A stretch of 64,000 nucleotides of DNA from Micromonospora sp. DSM 45708 (GCF_039566955.1 NZ_CP154796.1:620001-684000), one strand, 5' to 3'. Numbered from the stretch's first letter, positions 44,217 to 52,803 are shown. Notes: generated from the letters alone by a model not told the origin. A program made the numbers and translations.

Positions 44217-44879
44217 TCAGCGCCCGGCGGTCACCGACTGCCGGGCGCGTCGCCGGCGTACCTTCTTCACCGCCCAGCTCACGATCATCACGCCGAAGAC
44301 CGCGAAGATCGCGTAGTTGAACCACTGGCTGTAGCGGTCGACGTCCTCCCAGCGCGACCCGAGCAGGAAGCCGGCGCCGACGATCAGCGTGTTCCACACC
44401 CCGCTGCCCAGCGTGGTGAGCAGGACGAACTCGCCCAGCGGCATGCGGTTCGCGCCGGCCGGGATCGACACCAGGCTGCGGACCACCGGCACCACCCGGC
44501 CGATCAGCACCGCCCAGCGGCCGTGCCGCTCGAACCAGCGGTCCGCCTTCTCCAGGTCCTCCAGGTCGACCAGCGGGACGTGGTCCAGCCACCGCTTGAG
44601 GCGGTCCTCGCCGAGCGCCGCGCCGAGCCAGTAGAGCACCAGCGCGCCGAGCAGCGAGCCGGCGGTCGCGGCCAGCACGATCACCACCACGTTGAAGCGG
44701 CCCTCGGCGGACAGGTAACCGGCCATCGCCAGCACGATCTCGCTCGGGATCGGCGGGATGATGCTCTCCAGCGCCACCAGCAGCGCCACGCCGACCGCGC
44801 CCCACGCGTCGATCACACTCGCCACCCACCCGGTCAGCCCGGTGAACTGGTTCGGATCGACGTTCTGGGCCAGGGCCAT
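44217..44879 (-). CDS. DedA family membrane protein
   Basis: The 220-residue integral membrane protein has the DedA/SNARE-associated fold: VALLVALESIIPPIPSEIVLAMAGYL near residues 33-58, the conserved GRVVPVVRSLVSIPAGA near 123-139, and four membrane segments. DedA proteins are thought to act as lipid scramblases/flippases, for example for undecaprenyl phosphate, and support envelope integrity and proton balance. The conserved arginines and the glutamate in the ESIIP loop are present. ATG start at 44879 lies close to a GGACCGCC. Confidence 0.92.
   Translation of the reverse strand: MALAQNVDPNQFTGLTGWVASVIDAWGAVGVALLVALESIIPPIPSEIVLAMAGYLSAEGRFNVVVIVLAATAGSLLGALVLYWLGAALGEDRLKRWLDHVPLVDLEDLEKADRWFERHGRWAVLIGRVVPVVRSLVSIPAGANRMPLGEFVLLTTLGSGVWNTLIVGAGFLLGSRWEDVDRYSQWFNYAIFAVFGVMIVSWAVKKVRRRRARQSVTAGR
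44220..44248. terminator. Hairpin at the end of the GH16 gene
   Basis: Arms 44220-44228 and 44240-44248 form a perfect 9-bp stem with an 11-base loop. It lies 15 bases past the GH16 stop and overlaps the 3' end of the convergent DedA coding region. Confidence 0.5.
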
Positions 44880-44957
44880 GGCGGTCCTTCCACACGGGTG
44901 CCGGAGATCCGGGGGTAGTACCCGTGCGAGCCTGGCTCACACCCGTCGGTGACCGGG

Positions 44958-45557
44958 CTAACCCTCCGGGTGCAGCGCCTCGTCCGCCGGCCCCCGCCGC
45001 CAGCCGGTGAAGCGGACCAGCAGGCCGCCGTGGCTGGGCGAGCAGCAGTACGGCCCGGCCGTCGCCGACGCCGCCGGGTCGAGCGGGGCGACCCGCACCA
45101 GTCGCCACGGCTCGCCGTCGGCGCGGGCCCGGACCGTCAACGCGTCGCCGGCCCGGCTCACCCGGACCGTCACGTCCCGCCCCGACCACTCCGGCACCGG
45201 GGCCACCGACCAGTCGGAGAACTCGTCGGTCACCACGGCGCCGACCTGCGGCGCGCCGTCGCTCACCTCGACCCCGGCCTTGGTCCACCGTCGCTCGTCC
45301 ACCCGCACCAGCACGCCGGCCTGGTCGAACTGCGCGGCGTAGTCGAGCCGGAACGACACCTCCACGGCGGTGCCCACGGCGAACGGCGCGAGCAGCGCCG
45401 AACCGTCGTCGTGCACGAAGCCGTAGCTGGTGCGCCGCCAGAAGTCACTGCCGCCGCGCGGCTCGACCAGCAGGTCGCCGTCGACCACCTCGGCCCGCTC
45501 GGGCGGGTTGAGCCACGTCCCGCCGGACCAGTCGGTGCCGGATGCGTCCTCGCTCAT
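44958..45557 (-). CDS. DUF1349 domain protein
   Basis: The 199-residue protein is a single jelly-roll/concanavalin-like domain of DUF1349, with FDQAGVLVRVDERRWTKAG near residues 77-95 and VRFTGWRRGPADEALHPEG at its end. The family is related to yeast Ree1 (regulation of enolase), but bacterial roles are mostly unknown. No signal peptide is seen, so it is cytoplasmic. It stands between DedA and the divergent GH13 gene. Confidence 0.85.
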   Translation of the reverse strand: MSEDASGTDWSGGTWLNPPERAEVVDGDLLVEPRGGSDFWRRTSYGFVHDDGSALLAPFAVGTAVEVSFRLDYAAQFDQAGVLVRVDERRWTKAGVEVSDGAPQVGAVVTDEFSDWSVAPVPEWSGRDVTVRVSRAGDALTVRARADGEPWRLVRVAPLDPAASATAGPYCCSPSHGGLLVRFTGWRRGPADEALHPEG

Positions 45558-45610
45558 GCCGGCACCGTACCGGGTTTGCCGGATCGCGCGTTCGGAGAAG
45601 TAGAGCCCGC

Positions 45611-47263
45611 ATGGGTGACAGGTGGTATCAGGAGGCGGTCGTCTACTGCCTCGACGTCGACACGTACGCGGACTCCGACGGCGACGGGGTGGGTGACTTC
45701 CAGGGGCTGATCGGTCGCCTGGACTACCTGGCCCGGCTGGGGGTGACCTGCCTCTGGCTCAACCCGATCCACCCCTCGCCCAACAAGGACGACGGGTACG
45801 ACGCGACCGACTTCTACAACGTCGACCCGCGACTCGGGACGCTCGGCGACTTCGCCGAACTGCTGCACCAGGCGCAGAACCGGGGCATCCGGGTGATCAT
45901 CGACCTGGTGGTCAACCACACCTCGGACCAGCACCCGTGGTTCCAGTCCGCCCGGTCCTCGCCCGACTCGCCGTACCGCGACTGGTACGTCTGGGCCGAC
46001 CACGAGCCGGACGACCGGCACCAGGGCATGGTGTTCCCGGGCGAGCAGCACGAGACCTGGACCTACGACCGGACCGCCAAGGCGTGGTTCTACCACCGGT
46101 TCTACAAGTTCCAGCCGGATCTGAACATCGAGAACCCGAAGGTCCGCGCCGAGATCAAGAAGATCACCTCGTTCTGGCTCCAGCTCGGCGTCTCCGGGTT
46201 CCGGATGGACGCCGTGCCGTTCATCATCGAGAAGACCGAGCCGGGCAACCCGAACGCGGCGAAGGACTTCGACTACCTCACCGACCTGCGCCAGCACGTG
46301 CAGTGGCGACGCGGTGACGCGGTGCTGTTGGCCGAGGCGAACGTCGAGCCGGACGAGTTGCCTGTCTACTTCGGCGACGGCAGCGGCTCGGGCAACCGGA
46401 TCCACATGCTCTTCGACTTCATGATGAACGGCCGCCTGATGCTCGCGTTCGCCCGGGAGGACCCGGAGGCGATCATCGACGCGTTGCGCGACACCCCGAA
46501 GCTGCCGACCGGCGGGCAGTGGGCGACGTTCCTGCGCAACCACGACGAGATCGACCTGTCCCGGCTCACCGCGGACCAGCGCAACGACGTGTTGGCAAAG
46601 TTCGGCCCGGACGAGAACATGCAGCTCTACGGCCGGGGCATCCGCCGCCGGCTCGCGCCGATGCTCGGCAACGACCGCCGGCACATCGAGCTGGCGTACG
46701 CGCTCCAGTTCTCGCTGCGCGGCACGCCGGTGCTGCGCTACGGCGAGGAGATCGGCATGGGGGAGGACCTGACGTTGAAGGGGCGCGACGCGATCCGTAC
46801 CCCGATGCAGTGGTCCTTCAAGGAGAACGCCGGCTTCTCCACCGCCGAGCCGGAGAAGCTGGTCCGCCCGGTGATCGACAAGGGTGAGTACGGCTACCAG
46901 CAGGTCAACGTCACCGCCCAGCGCAAGGACCCGCGCTCGCTGCTCGGCTGGTTCGAGCGGATGATCCGGACGCTGCGGGAGGCCCCGGAGGTCGGCTCCG
47001 GCAGCACCACCCACATCGACGTGCCGATGCCGGCCGGGGTGCTCGCGCACCGCGCCGACGGGCCGACCGGGACCATGGTCTTCCTGCACAACCTCGGCAC
47101 CGAGGACGTGGAGGTCGACCTGAGCACGCTGGCGCCGGAGGCGGACCTGCCGATCGACGTGCTGAGCGACCGCAACTACGACGAGGCGGGCAAGCTCGAC
47201 CGGCTGAAGCTGAACGGTCACGGCTACCGCTGGATCCGGCTCTGCCGGGGTGGGGCGCTGTAG
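45611..47263 (+). CDS. GH13 alpha-amylase family enzyme, trehalose synthase-like
   Basis: The 550-residue protein is a GH13 barrel that starts DRWYQEAVVYCLDVDTYADS, a TreS-type opening, and has the four conserved regions: VVNHTSD, the nucleophile GFRMDAVPF (Asp near 200), the acid/base LLAEANVEPDE (Glu near 241) and RNHDEIDLS (Asp near 313). It probably isomerises maltose and trehalose or acts on short alpha-glucans. It lacks a fused maltokinase, and no glgE or pep2 gene is adjacent, so its pathway is open. ATG at 45611 follows GGAGAAGTAGAGC. Confidence 0.87.
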   Translation: MGDRWYQEAVVYCLDVDTYADSDGDGVGDFQGLIGRLDYLARLGVTCLWLNPIHPSPNKDDGYDATDFYNVDPRLGTLGDFAELLHQAQNRGIRVIIDLVVNHTSDQHPWFQSARSSPDSPYRDWYVWADHEPDDRHQGMVFPGEQHETWTYDRTAKAWFYHRFYKFQPDLNIENPKVRAEIKKITSFWLQLGVSGFRMDAVPFIIEKTEPGNPNAAKDFDYLTDLRQHVQWRRGDAVLLAEANVEPDELPVYFGDGSGSGNRIHMLFDFMMNGRLMLAFAREDPEAIIDALRDTPKLPTGGQWATFLRNHDEIDLSRLTADQRNDVLAKFGPDENMQLYGRGIRRRLAPMLGNDRRHIELAYALQFSLRGTPVLRYGEEIGMGEDLTLKGRDAIRTPMQWSFKENAGFSTAEPEKLVRPVIDKGEYGYQQVNVTAQRKDPRSLLGWFERMIRTLREAPEVGSGSTTHIDVPMPAGVLAHRADGPTGTMVFLHNLGTEDVEVDLSTLAPEADLPIDVLSDRNYDEAGKLDRLKLNGHGYRWIRLCRGGAL

Positions 47264-47321
47264 ACGGACGTGACGGCGGGTTAGGCTCCTCCGATCGAGC
47301 CCAAGTTACCGGGAGGTAATC

Positions 47322-48080
47322 ATGTCGGAGGAGCCCCGCGTCGCCATCGTGACCGGAGCCGCGCGCGGCATCGGCGCGGCCACCGCCCGCCGGCTGGCGG
47401 CCGACGGGATGGCCGTCGCCGTGGTCGACATCGACGAGTCCACCACCGGCGAGACAGTGGACGCCATCGTCGCCGCCGGCGGCCGGGCGCTCGGCGTCGG
47501 CGCCGACGTGGCCGACCGGGCCCAGGTGGAGGCCGCCGTCGAGCGGGTCGCCGCCGAGCTGGGCGCGCCGACCGTGCTGGTCAACAACGCCGGTGTGCTC
47601 CGCGACAACCTGCTGTTCAAGATGACCGACGCCGACTGGGACACCGTCCTGGGCGTGCACCTGCGCGGCGCGTTCCTGTTCAGCCAGGCCGCCCAGAAGC
47701 ACATGGTCGAGCGGAAGTGGGGTCGGATCGTCAACCTGTCCAGCACCTCCGCGCTGGGCAACCGGGGCCAGGCGAACTACGCCGCCGCCAAGGCCGGCAT
47801 GCAGGGCTTCACCAAGACGCTCGCCATCGAGCTGGGCCCGTTCGGGGTGACCGTCAACGCGGTCGCGCCGGGCTTCATCGTCACCGACATGACCGCGGCC
47901 ACCGCGGCCCGGATGAAGGTCGACTTCGCCGCGCTCCAGGAGCACGCCGCCGCCGAGATCCCGGTACGCCGCACCGGCCACCCGGAGGACGTCGCGCACA
48001 CCATCTCGTTCCTGGCGAGCGAGGGCGCGTCCTTCGTCTCCGGCCAGGTCATCTACGTCGCCGGCGGCCCGAAGGACTGA
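47322..48080 (+). CDS. fabG: 3-oxoacyl-ACP reductase (SDR family)
   Basis: The 252-residue short-chain dehydrogenase has the NADPH-binding TGAARGIGAATARRLA near the start, NNAGVLRDN, and the catalytic Ser-Tyr-Lys (SSTSALGNRGQANYAAAKAGM, with S near 144, Y near 157 and K near 161). It reduces 3-oxoacyl-ACP in fatty acid elongation or a similar ketone; SDR enzymes are broad, so fabG is the likely rather than proven role. A strong GGGAGGTAAT precedes the ATG. It ends at a 13-bp hairpin. Confidence 0.85.
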   Translation: MSEEPRVAIVTGAARGIGAATARRLAADGMAVAVVDIDESTTGETVDAIVAAGGRALGVGADVADRAQVEAAVERVAAELGAPTVLVNNAGVLRDNLLFKMTDADWDTVLGVHLRGAFLFSQAAQKHMVERKWGRIVNLSSTSALGNRGQANYAAAKAGMQGFTKTLAIELGPFGVTVNAVAPGFIVTDMTAATAARMKVDFAALQEHAAAEIPVRRTGHPEDVAHTISFLASEGASFVSGQVIYVAGGPKD

Positions 48081-48098
48081 CCCCCGTCCCACGACCGG

Positions 48099-48129
48099 AT
48101 GGCCACGCTTTCCCAGAAAGCGTGGCCAT
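48099..48129 (+). terminator. Hairpin terminator after fabG
   Basis: Arms 48099-48111 and 48117-48129 form a perfect 13-bp stem with loop CCCAG, 18 bases past the fabG stop. A partial second copy (TTTCCCAGAAAGCG near 48151-48164) follows. Confidence 0.75.
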
Positions 48130-48199
48130 TCCGCGCTCCACGGCCCCTCTTTCCCAGAAAGCGCGCCCAGGGCGGGGGAGGGAGGAAGGGGAGGGGAGG

Positions 48200-48613
48200 T
48201 CAGGGGTTGCGGCGGGTGCGCCAGAGCCAGAGCAGGCCGAGCGCGGGCAGCACCAGGGGGATGTAGCCGTAGCCGCTGCCGAAGTCGGACCAGACCGTCT
48301 CGTCCGGGAACAGCTCCGGGTCGGCGATGCTCAGCACGCCCACCGCGAGCACCCCGACCAGCTCCACCGAGCAGCAGGCCAGCGCGACCCGGCGGCCGGC
48401 GTGCCCGGCCCGGGCCAGCCCGACCGCCGCCACGATGTAGATCAGCGCGGCCAGCGCGGAGAGCAGGTACGCCACCGGCGCCTCGCCGAACTTCGTGGCG
48501 ATCTGGAGCCCGGCCCGCGACGTCGCGGCGATGGCGAAGAGGATGTAGACCGCGATCAGCAACCGCCCCGGCCCGCGGTTGGTGGCCCGTTCGGGTGCCC
48601 GCGTCTCAACCAC
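48200..48613 (-). CDS. Four-pass membrane protein
   Basis: The 137-residue protein has four hydrophobic segments (about residues 18-36, 45-68, 74-96 and 112-130) with a short loop DPELFPDETVWSDFGSGYGY. It is a conserved type of actinomycete integral membrane protein without known function. Its GTG start overlaps the previous gene by eight bases, so the two small membrane proteins are coupled and may form one complex. Confidence 0.75.
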   Translation of the reverse strand: MVETRAPERATNRGPGRLLIAVYILFAIAATSRAGLQIATKFGEAPVAYLLSALAALIYIVAAVGLARAGHAGRRVALACCSVELVGVLAVGVLSIADPELFPDETVWSDFGSGYGYIPLVLPALGLLWLWRTRRNP

Positions 48614-49019
48614 CGACGACCTCCCAGGTCTGCTGCAACCGCACCACCACGACGGGCGTGACCAGGCAGATCGCGCAGACGATCGCCGAACCCCAGCGGG
48701 TCGGCTCCATCCGGGCCAGCACCCAGGCCAGCGGCGGCAGGCAGACCAGCGTCACCAGGTAGCCGAAGAACGCCCCCGGCTCGCCCGGCCGGTCCCCACC
48801 GCCCAGTGCGACGAGCGCCACCACGGTCAGCGCCAGCAGCGCCACCTCCACCACGGCCAGGCCGGCGAACTGGATCCGGTCCGGCGGCTGCTGGCGCACG
48901 GCGGCCACCAGGGCCCAGACCGCGACCGCCAGCGACAGCACGATCGCGATCGTGGGGAGGAGCCCGTCCACCGGCGAGCCGGCCGCCGCCGCGCTGGTCA
49001 TCGACGCAGTGTCGTTCAC
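48606..49019 (-). CDS. Four-pass membrane protein, partner of the preceding gene
   Basis: The 137-residue protein has four hydrophobic segments (about residues 20-40, 52-75, 84-105, 110-130) and ends in LQQTWEVVGG. No family is named. It is first in a two-gene unit with the similar-sized membrane protein that follows; the gene pair is likely transcribed leftward from the gap before the divergent Gfo/Idh/MocA gene. Confidence 0.75.
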   Translation of the reverse strand: MNDTASMTSAAAAGSPVDGLLPTIAIVLSLAVAVWALVAAVRQQPPDRIQFAGLAVVEVALLALTVVALVALGGGDRPGEPGAFFGYLVTLVCLPPLAWVLARMEPTRWGSAIVCAICLVTPVVVVRLQQTWEVVGG

Positions 49020-49150
49020 CGGACCAGCCTACTAAGCGCTGTAGTAGCGGCTCCGCGCGCGGGTCGGGGCACGCCGGCCGGGCCGGACGACTAACGTGGA
49101 TCACGGTCCCGGCGTACGCCGGTGGCCCACGACGACGGCAGGGGGTCGGG

Positions 49151-50047
49151 GTGCGGTTCGGGTTGTTCGGCACCGGTCACTGGGCGGCGGAGACGCACGC
49201 CGCCGCCATCGACGCCCACCCACGGGCCCGACTGGCCGGCGTGTGGGGACGGAACCCGGAGAAGGCGGAGGCACTGGCCACCCGGCACGGCGTGCCGGCC
49301 TTCACCGACGTCGACGCGCTGCTCGACACCGTCGACGCGGTCGCCGTGGCGCTCCCGCCCGACGTGCAGGCCGACATCGCGGTCCGGGCCGCCACCGCCG
49401 GGCGGCACCTGCTGCTGGACAAGCCGTTGGCGCTGAGCCTCGCCGACGCCGACCGGGTGGTCGCCGCCGCCGAGGCGTCCGGGGTGGCCTCGGTGGTGTT
49501 CTTCACCCAGCGTTTCCACCCCAACGTCACCGGCGTCCTCGCCTCGGCCGCGGCGGCCGGCGGCTGGCAGCACGCCCGGGGCACCATGTTCGCCTCGATC
49601 TACCAGCCCGGGAACCCGTACGGCGACTCGCGGTGGCGGCGCGACCGGGGCGCGCTGTGGGACATCGGCCCGCACGCGCTGTCGCTGATCCTGCCGGTGC
49701 TCGGCCGGGTCACCCGGGTCGCCGCGATGGACGGGCCGAGCGGCCTGGTGCACCTGCTGCTCACCCACGACGGCGGTGCGACGAGCACGCTCTCCCTCAC
49801 CCTCGACGCGCCGGCCGGGGCGGTCACCCGGGATGTCGTCCTCTTCGGCGAGAACGGCACCGAGAGCGTCCCGCCCGGTGACGGCAGCGCGCTCCAGGCG
49901 TTCGGCGCCGCGCTCGACCAGTTGCTGGCGGAGGTCGACGCCGGCACCCGCGACCACCGCTGCGACGTGCGGTTCGGCCGGGACGTGGTGGCGGTGCTCG
50001 ACGCCGCCGAGACGGCCCGGACGCAGGGGCGCACGGTCGACCTGTAG
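49151..50047 (+). CDS. Gfo/Idh/MocA family oxidoreductase
   Basis: The 298-residue NAD(P)-dependent dehydrogenase has the N-terminal Rossmann motif FGLFGTGHWAAETHAAAI and the DKP motif (HLLLDKPLALS near residue 95) in place of EKP, followed by the second, beta-sheet domain. The family oxidises or reduces sugars, inositols and related polyols; the substrate is unknown. GTG at 49151 is preceded by GGGGGTCGGG. It is divergent from the membrane pair. Confidence 0.88.
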   Translation: MRFGLFGTGHWAAETHAAAIDAHPRARLAGVWGRNPEKAEALATRHGVPAFTDVDALLDTVDAVAVALPPDVQADIAVRAATAGRHLLLDKPLALSLADADRVVAAAEASGVASVVFFTQRFHPNVTGVLASAAAAGGWQHARGTMFASIYQPGNPYGDSRWRRDRGALWDIGPHALSLILPVLGRVTRVAAMDGPSGLVHLLLTHDGGATSTLSLTLDAPAGAVTRDVVLFGENGTESVPPGDGSALQAFGAALDQLLAEVDAGTRDHRCDVRFGRDVVAVLDAAETARTQGRTVDL

Positions 50048-50091
50048 AAATCCGTCGCGGGCGCGACCGGCGCGTCGCTACCCTGGCCGGC

Positions 50092-50211
50092 ATGTTCACG
50101 CATGCCCTGATCGACGTGGCCGTCGCGCCGGCCGCGTCCGGGCTCCTCCTGGTCGCCCGCCCGCGGAACCGGCGCCCGGCCCTGGCCGGCCGGGACGCCC
50201 ACCGCGCCTGA
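50092..50211 (+). CDS. Possible 39-residue leader ORF upstream of erm
   Basis: A short open frame starting at ATG 50092 encodes MFTHALIDVAVAPAA and ends ARPRNRRPALAGRDAHRA. It lies 257 bases before the erm start. Its C-terminal half contains RPR and RNR, which match the R/K-x-R/K pattern at which macrolide-bound ribosomes are known to stall. No strong ribosome binding site precedes the ATG, so translation is uncertain. Confidence 0.35.
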   Translation: MFTHALIDVAVAPAASGLLLVARPRNRRPALAGRDAHRA

Positions 50212-50293
50212 CCTGACCACCGGCCGCTGAGCGCCGCACGCTCAGCCGCCCCGCCGGTCCCGCCGCCTCGTCGCGGTGGCTTCCGGCTTCCAC

Positions 50294-50453
50294 GGACCCC
50301 GCCACCTCGCCGAGCTGGCGCGGGGTCCGGTCCGGCCGCGTCCCGACCACCTTCCAGGGTCGTCCGAGTCCCGATCCACTCGGACCGCCCGCTCCACGCC
50401 ACCCCGGCGTGGCACCCCTGCGCAGCGGTCCGTATCCGTCGCCGTCCGGCGAC
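50294..50453 (+). promoter_or_regulatory. Structured leader of the erm gene
   Basis: Four consecutive hairpins can form in the leader: 50294-50301/50321-50328 (8 bp), 50362-50369/50378-50385 (8 bp), 50394-50400/50406-50412 (7 bp) and 50438-50443/50448-50453 (6 bp). The last one ends just before the AGGA at 50458-50461 that serves the GTG at 50469. Such serial stems are typical of attenuated erm leaders. Confidence 0.5.
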
Positions 50454-50468
50454 AGACAGGACGAACCC

Positions 50469-51419
50469 GTGGCGCCCCGCCGACTCCGCACCACCGCACG
50501 CGACCGGTCCCGTCGCGTACTGTCCCAGAACTTCCTCGCCGACCCGGCCGCCGTCGCACGGATGGTCCGGGCGGCCCGCCCCGGCCCGGACGACCTGCTG
50601 CTGGAGGTGGGCGCCGGACGCGGGCAGCTCACCCGCCCGCTCGCCGCGCGGTGCGGGCGGCTGATCGCGTACGAGGTGGACCCGGCCGTGTTGCCGGAGC
50701 TGACCGCGACCTGCGCGCCGCTGCCGCAGGTCGAGGTCCGGGCGGCCGACTTCCTGGCCGCGCCCCCGCCCGGTGGACCGTTCTCGGTGGCCGGCAACAT
50801 TCCCTGGTCGCTGACCGCGGCCGTGGTCCGGTGGTGCCTCGCCGCGCCCGGACTGCGCGCGGCCACGCTGCTCACCCAGCTCGACTACGCGCGCAAGCGC
50901 ACCGGCGACCACGGCCGGTGGAGCCGGCTCACGGTGCTCACCTGGCCGGAACACCACTGGCGGCTGGCTGGCCGGGTGCCCCGGGGCGCGTTCCGCCCGG
51001 TGCCCGCCGTGGACGGCGGCATCCTGCGACTGGAGCGCCGGACCGCGCCGCTGCTGGCGTCGACCGCGCTGCCCGCGTACCGGAGAATGGTGGAGCTGGG
51101 CTTCGGCGGTGTCGGCGGTTCGCTCGCGGCCTCGCTGCGCACCGCCCACCCGGGCCGCCGGGTCGACGGCGCGCTGCGGGCCGCCCGGATCGCGCCGGAC
51201 ACCCCGGTCGGGCTGGTCTGGCCCGAGCAGTGGCTGGTGCTGTTCCGGCTGCTGCACGCCACCGACCCCGGGCGGTCCGGAAAACCGCAGCCGCCCGACC
51301 CGGGACGGGCCGGGAAGTCGCGGCCATCCGGGCCGCCGCCCGCTCCGAATGCCTACCGTGCTGGCAGACGGAGCGGACGGAAGGCGGGACCGGATGACCC
51401 AGGGCGACAGCGCCGGTGA
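50469..51419 (+). CDS. 23S rRNA adenine-N6 methyltransferase, Erm family
   Basis: The 316-residue methylase belongs to the Erm/KsgA group: SQNFLADPAAVARM near the start, SAM-binding EVGAGRGQLTRPLA near residue 45, YEVDPAV, and the catalytic NIPWSLTAAVV near residue 110, in which W replaces the usual F/Y. It should methylate A2058 of 23S rRNA and protect against macrolides, lincosamides and streptogramin B. A basic, proline-rich tail (from about residue 275) exceeds the minimal Erm length. The GTG at 50469 is set by AGGA seven bases upstream. No macrolide gene cluster is near, so it is probably intrinsic resistance. Confidence 0.9.
   Translation: MAPRRLRTTARDRSRRVLSQNFLADPAAVARMVRAARPGPDDLLLEVGAGRGQLTRPLAARCGRLIAYEVDPAVLPELTATCAPLPQVEVRAADFLAAPPPGGPFSVAGNIPWSLTAAVVRWCLAAPGLRAATLLTQLDYARKRTGDHGRWSRLTVLTWPEHHWRLAGRVPRGAFRPVPAVDGGILRLERRTAPLLASTALPAYRRMVELGFGGVGGSLAASLRTAHPGRRVDGALRAARIAPDTPVGLVWPEQWLVLFRLLHATDPGRSGKPQPPDPGRAGKSRPSGPPPAPNAYRAGRRSGRKAGPDDPGRQRR
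51324..51350 (+). promoter_or_regulatory. SigK-type promoter of sigK
   Basis: CCATCC (51324-51329) and CCGAAT (51345-51350) are 15 bases apart, 44 bases before the sigK start. These boxes equal those recognised by mycobacterial SigK. The site lies inside the 3' end of erm. The same boxes at the same spacing occur before the fasciclin gene. Confidence 0.7.
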
Positions 51420-52023
51420 CGTGCCGGGGCGGTCGAGGCTGCACGCCGTGCCCCCGGCCGCCCCGGACCAACGGGCGGAGACCGACGGTCTGCTGCGCGC
51501 CGTGGCGCGCGGCGACGAGGCGGCGTTCGAACGGCTCTACGGCATCGTGTCGCCCCGCGTCTACGGGCTGGCCCGGCGGGTGCTGCGTGACCCGGCCCAG
51601 GCCGAGGAGGTCGCCCAGGAGGTGCTGGTCGAGGTGTGGCGCACCGCCGCCCGCTTCGACCCCGCCAAGGGCTCGGCCACCGCCTGGGTCTTCACCATCG
51701 CCCACCGTCGCGCCGTGGACCGGGTGCGGTCGGAGCAGGCCGGCGCCGAGCGCACCCGCCGCGTCGCCGCCGGGTCCGCCGAGACGCCGTACGACGAGGT
51801 GGCCGAGGAGGCGGCGGCCCGGCTGGAACGGCAGCAGGTGCGGCACTGCCTGGACGTGCTCACCGAGGTGCAGCGCGAGGCGATCACGTTGGCCTACTAC
51901 GGCGGGCACAGCTACCGCGAGGTGGCCGGCCTGCTGGGCGCCGCGCTGCCCACCGTCAAGACCCGCATGCGGGACGGGCTGATCCGTCTCCGCGACTGTC
52001 TGGGAGTGGAGCTGAGCCGATGA
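51394..52023 (+). CDS. sigK: ECF sigma factor SigK
   Basis: The 209-residue sigma factor has region 2 (AFERLYGIVSPRVYGLARRV, then DPAQAEEVAQEVLVEVWR) and region 4 (LTEVQREAITLAYYGGHSYREVA) of the SigK/ECF19 type. It should start transcription at promoters of CCATCC/CCGAAT type when released from its anti-sigma partner. The ATG at 51394 overlaps the end of the erm gene by 26 bases; a purine stretch GGAAGGCGGGA precedes it. It overlaps rskA by ATGA, so sigma and anti-sigma are made together. Confidence 0.92.
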   Translation: MTQGDSAGDVPGRSRLHAVPPAAPDQRAETDGLLRAVARGDEAAFERLYGIVSPRVYGLARRVLRDPAQAEEVAQEVLVEVWRTAARFDPAKGSATAWVFTIAHRRAVDRVRSEQAGAERTRRVAAGSAETPYDEVAEEAAARLERQQVRHCLDVLTEVQREAITLAYYGGHSYREVAGLLGAALPTVKTRMRDGLIRLRDCLGVELSR

Positions 52024-52757
52024 CCGACATCCACGCGCTCGCCGGGGCGTACGTGCTCGACGCGGTGGACGACGTCGAGCAGGCCGCGTTCGCCCGGCAC
52101 CTGGACGGCTGCGAGAGCTGTGCGCTGGAACTGGCCGAGCTGCGCGAGGCGGTCGCCCGGCTGGCCGACCCGGTCTGGTCCGTACCGCCGCCGGGGCTGC
52201 GCGCGGAGGTGCTGGCGGAGATCCGGCGTACCCCGCAGGAGCGGACCGGTCCGGTGGGCCGTGCCGGTCCGGACCCGGCCGGGGCCTGGCGGCGTCGGCT
52301 GGCGGTCGCCGCCGCCGCCGTGCTGCTGGCCGGCGGCGCGGGCGCGGTCGCCTGGACGACCCAGGAGCAGCGGGTACGCGACGCGCGTACCGAGGCCGGC
52401 GTGGCCCGGGACGAGGCGGGCCGGATCCGGGCCGTGCTGGCCGCCCCGGACGCGGTGGTCCGCACCGTCGCCGCGCCGGCCGGCGGCCGGGTCACGGTGG
52501 TGGCGTCGGCGAGCCGGGACGAGGGGGTGGCCGTGCTGGACGGGCTGACCGCGCCCGCGCCGGGGCGGGCCTACCAGCTCTGGCTGATCGAGGGCACCAC
52601 GGCCACCTCGGCCGGCGTGCTGCCGGCCGGTCGGGGTGGCGGTTCGACGCTGCTCTCGGGTGTCCGTGGTAAGGGCCTGTTCGGCGTGACCGAGGAACCG
52701 GCGGGCGGGTCGGCGCACCCGACCATGACGCCGTTGGTGGCGGTCGCGCTCACCTGA
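52020..52757 (+). CDS. rskA: Anti-sigma-K factor RskA
   Basis: The 245-residue protein has an N-terminal zinc-associated anti-sigma domain with the H-x3-C-x2-C motif (HLDGCESC near residues 27-34), one membrane span (about 93-111), and an extracytoplasmic C-terminal domain of the RskA type (residues 125-245). It holds SigK at the membrane; in mycobacteria cleavage by Rip1 frees SigK. The ATG at 52020 overlaps the sigK stop. Confidence 0.9.
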   Translation: MTDIHALAGAYVLDAVDDVEQAAFARHLDGCESCALELAELREAVARLADPVWSVPPPGLRAEVLAEIRRTPQERTGPVGRAGPDPAGAWRRRLAVAAAAVLLAGGAGAVAWTTQEQRVRDARTEAGVARDEAGRIRAVLAAPDAVVRTVAAPAGGRVTVVASASRDEGVAVLDGLTAPAPGRAYQLWLIEGTTATSAGVLPAGRGGGSTLLSGVRGKGLFGVTEEPAGGSAHPTMTPLVAVALT

Positions 52758-52776
52758 TTCTTTTTCGCGGACCGAC

Positions 52777-52803
52777 CCATCCGGACGGCGGTGAGCGCCG
52801 AAT
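52777..52803 (+). promoter_or_regulatory. SigK-type promoter of the fasciclin gene
   Basis: CCATCC (52777-52782) and CCGAAT (52798-52803) are 15 bases apart, 43 bases before the fasciclin start, copying the site before sigK. This places the fasciclin lipoprotein and probably the next gene in the SigK regulon. Confidence 0.75.
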
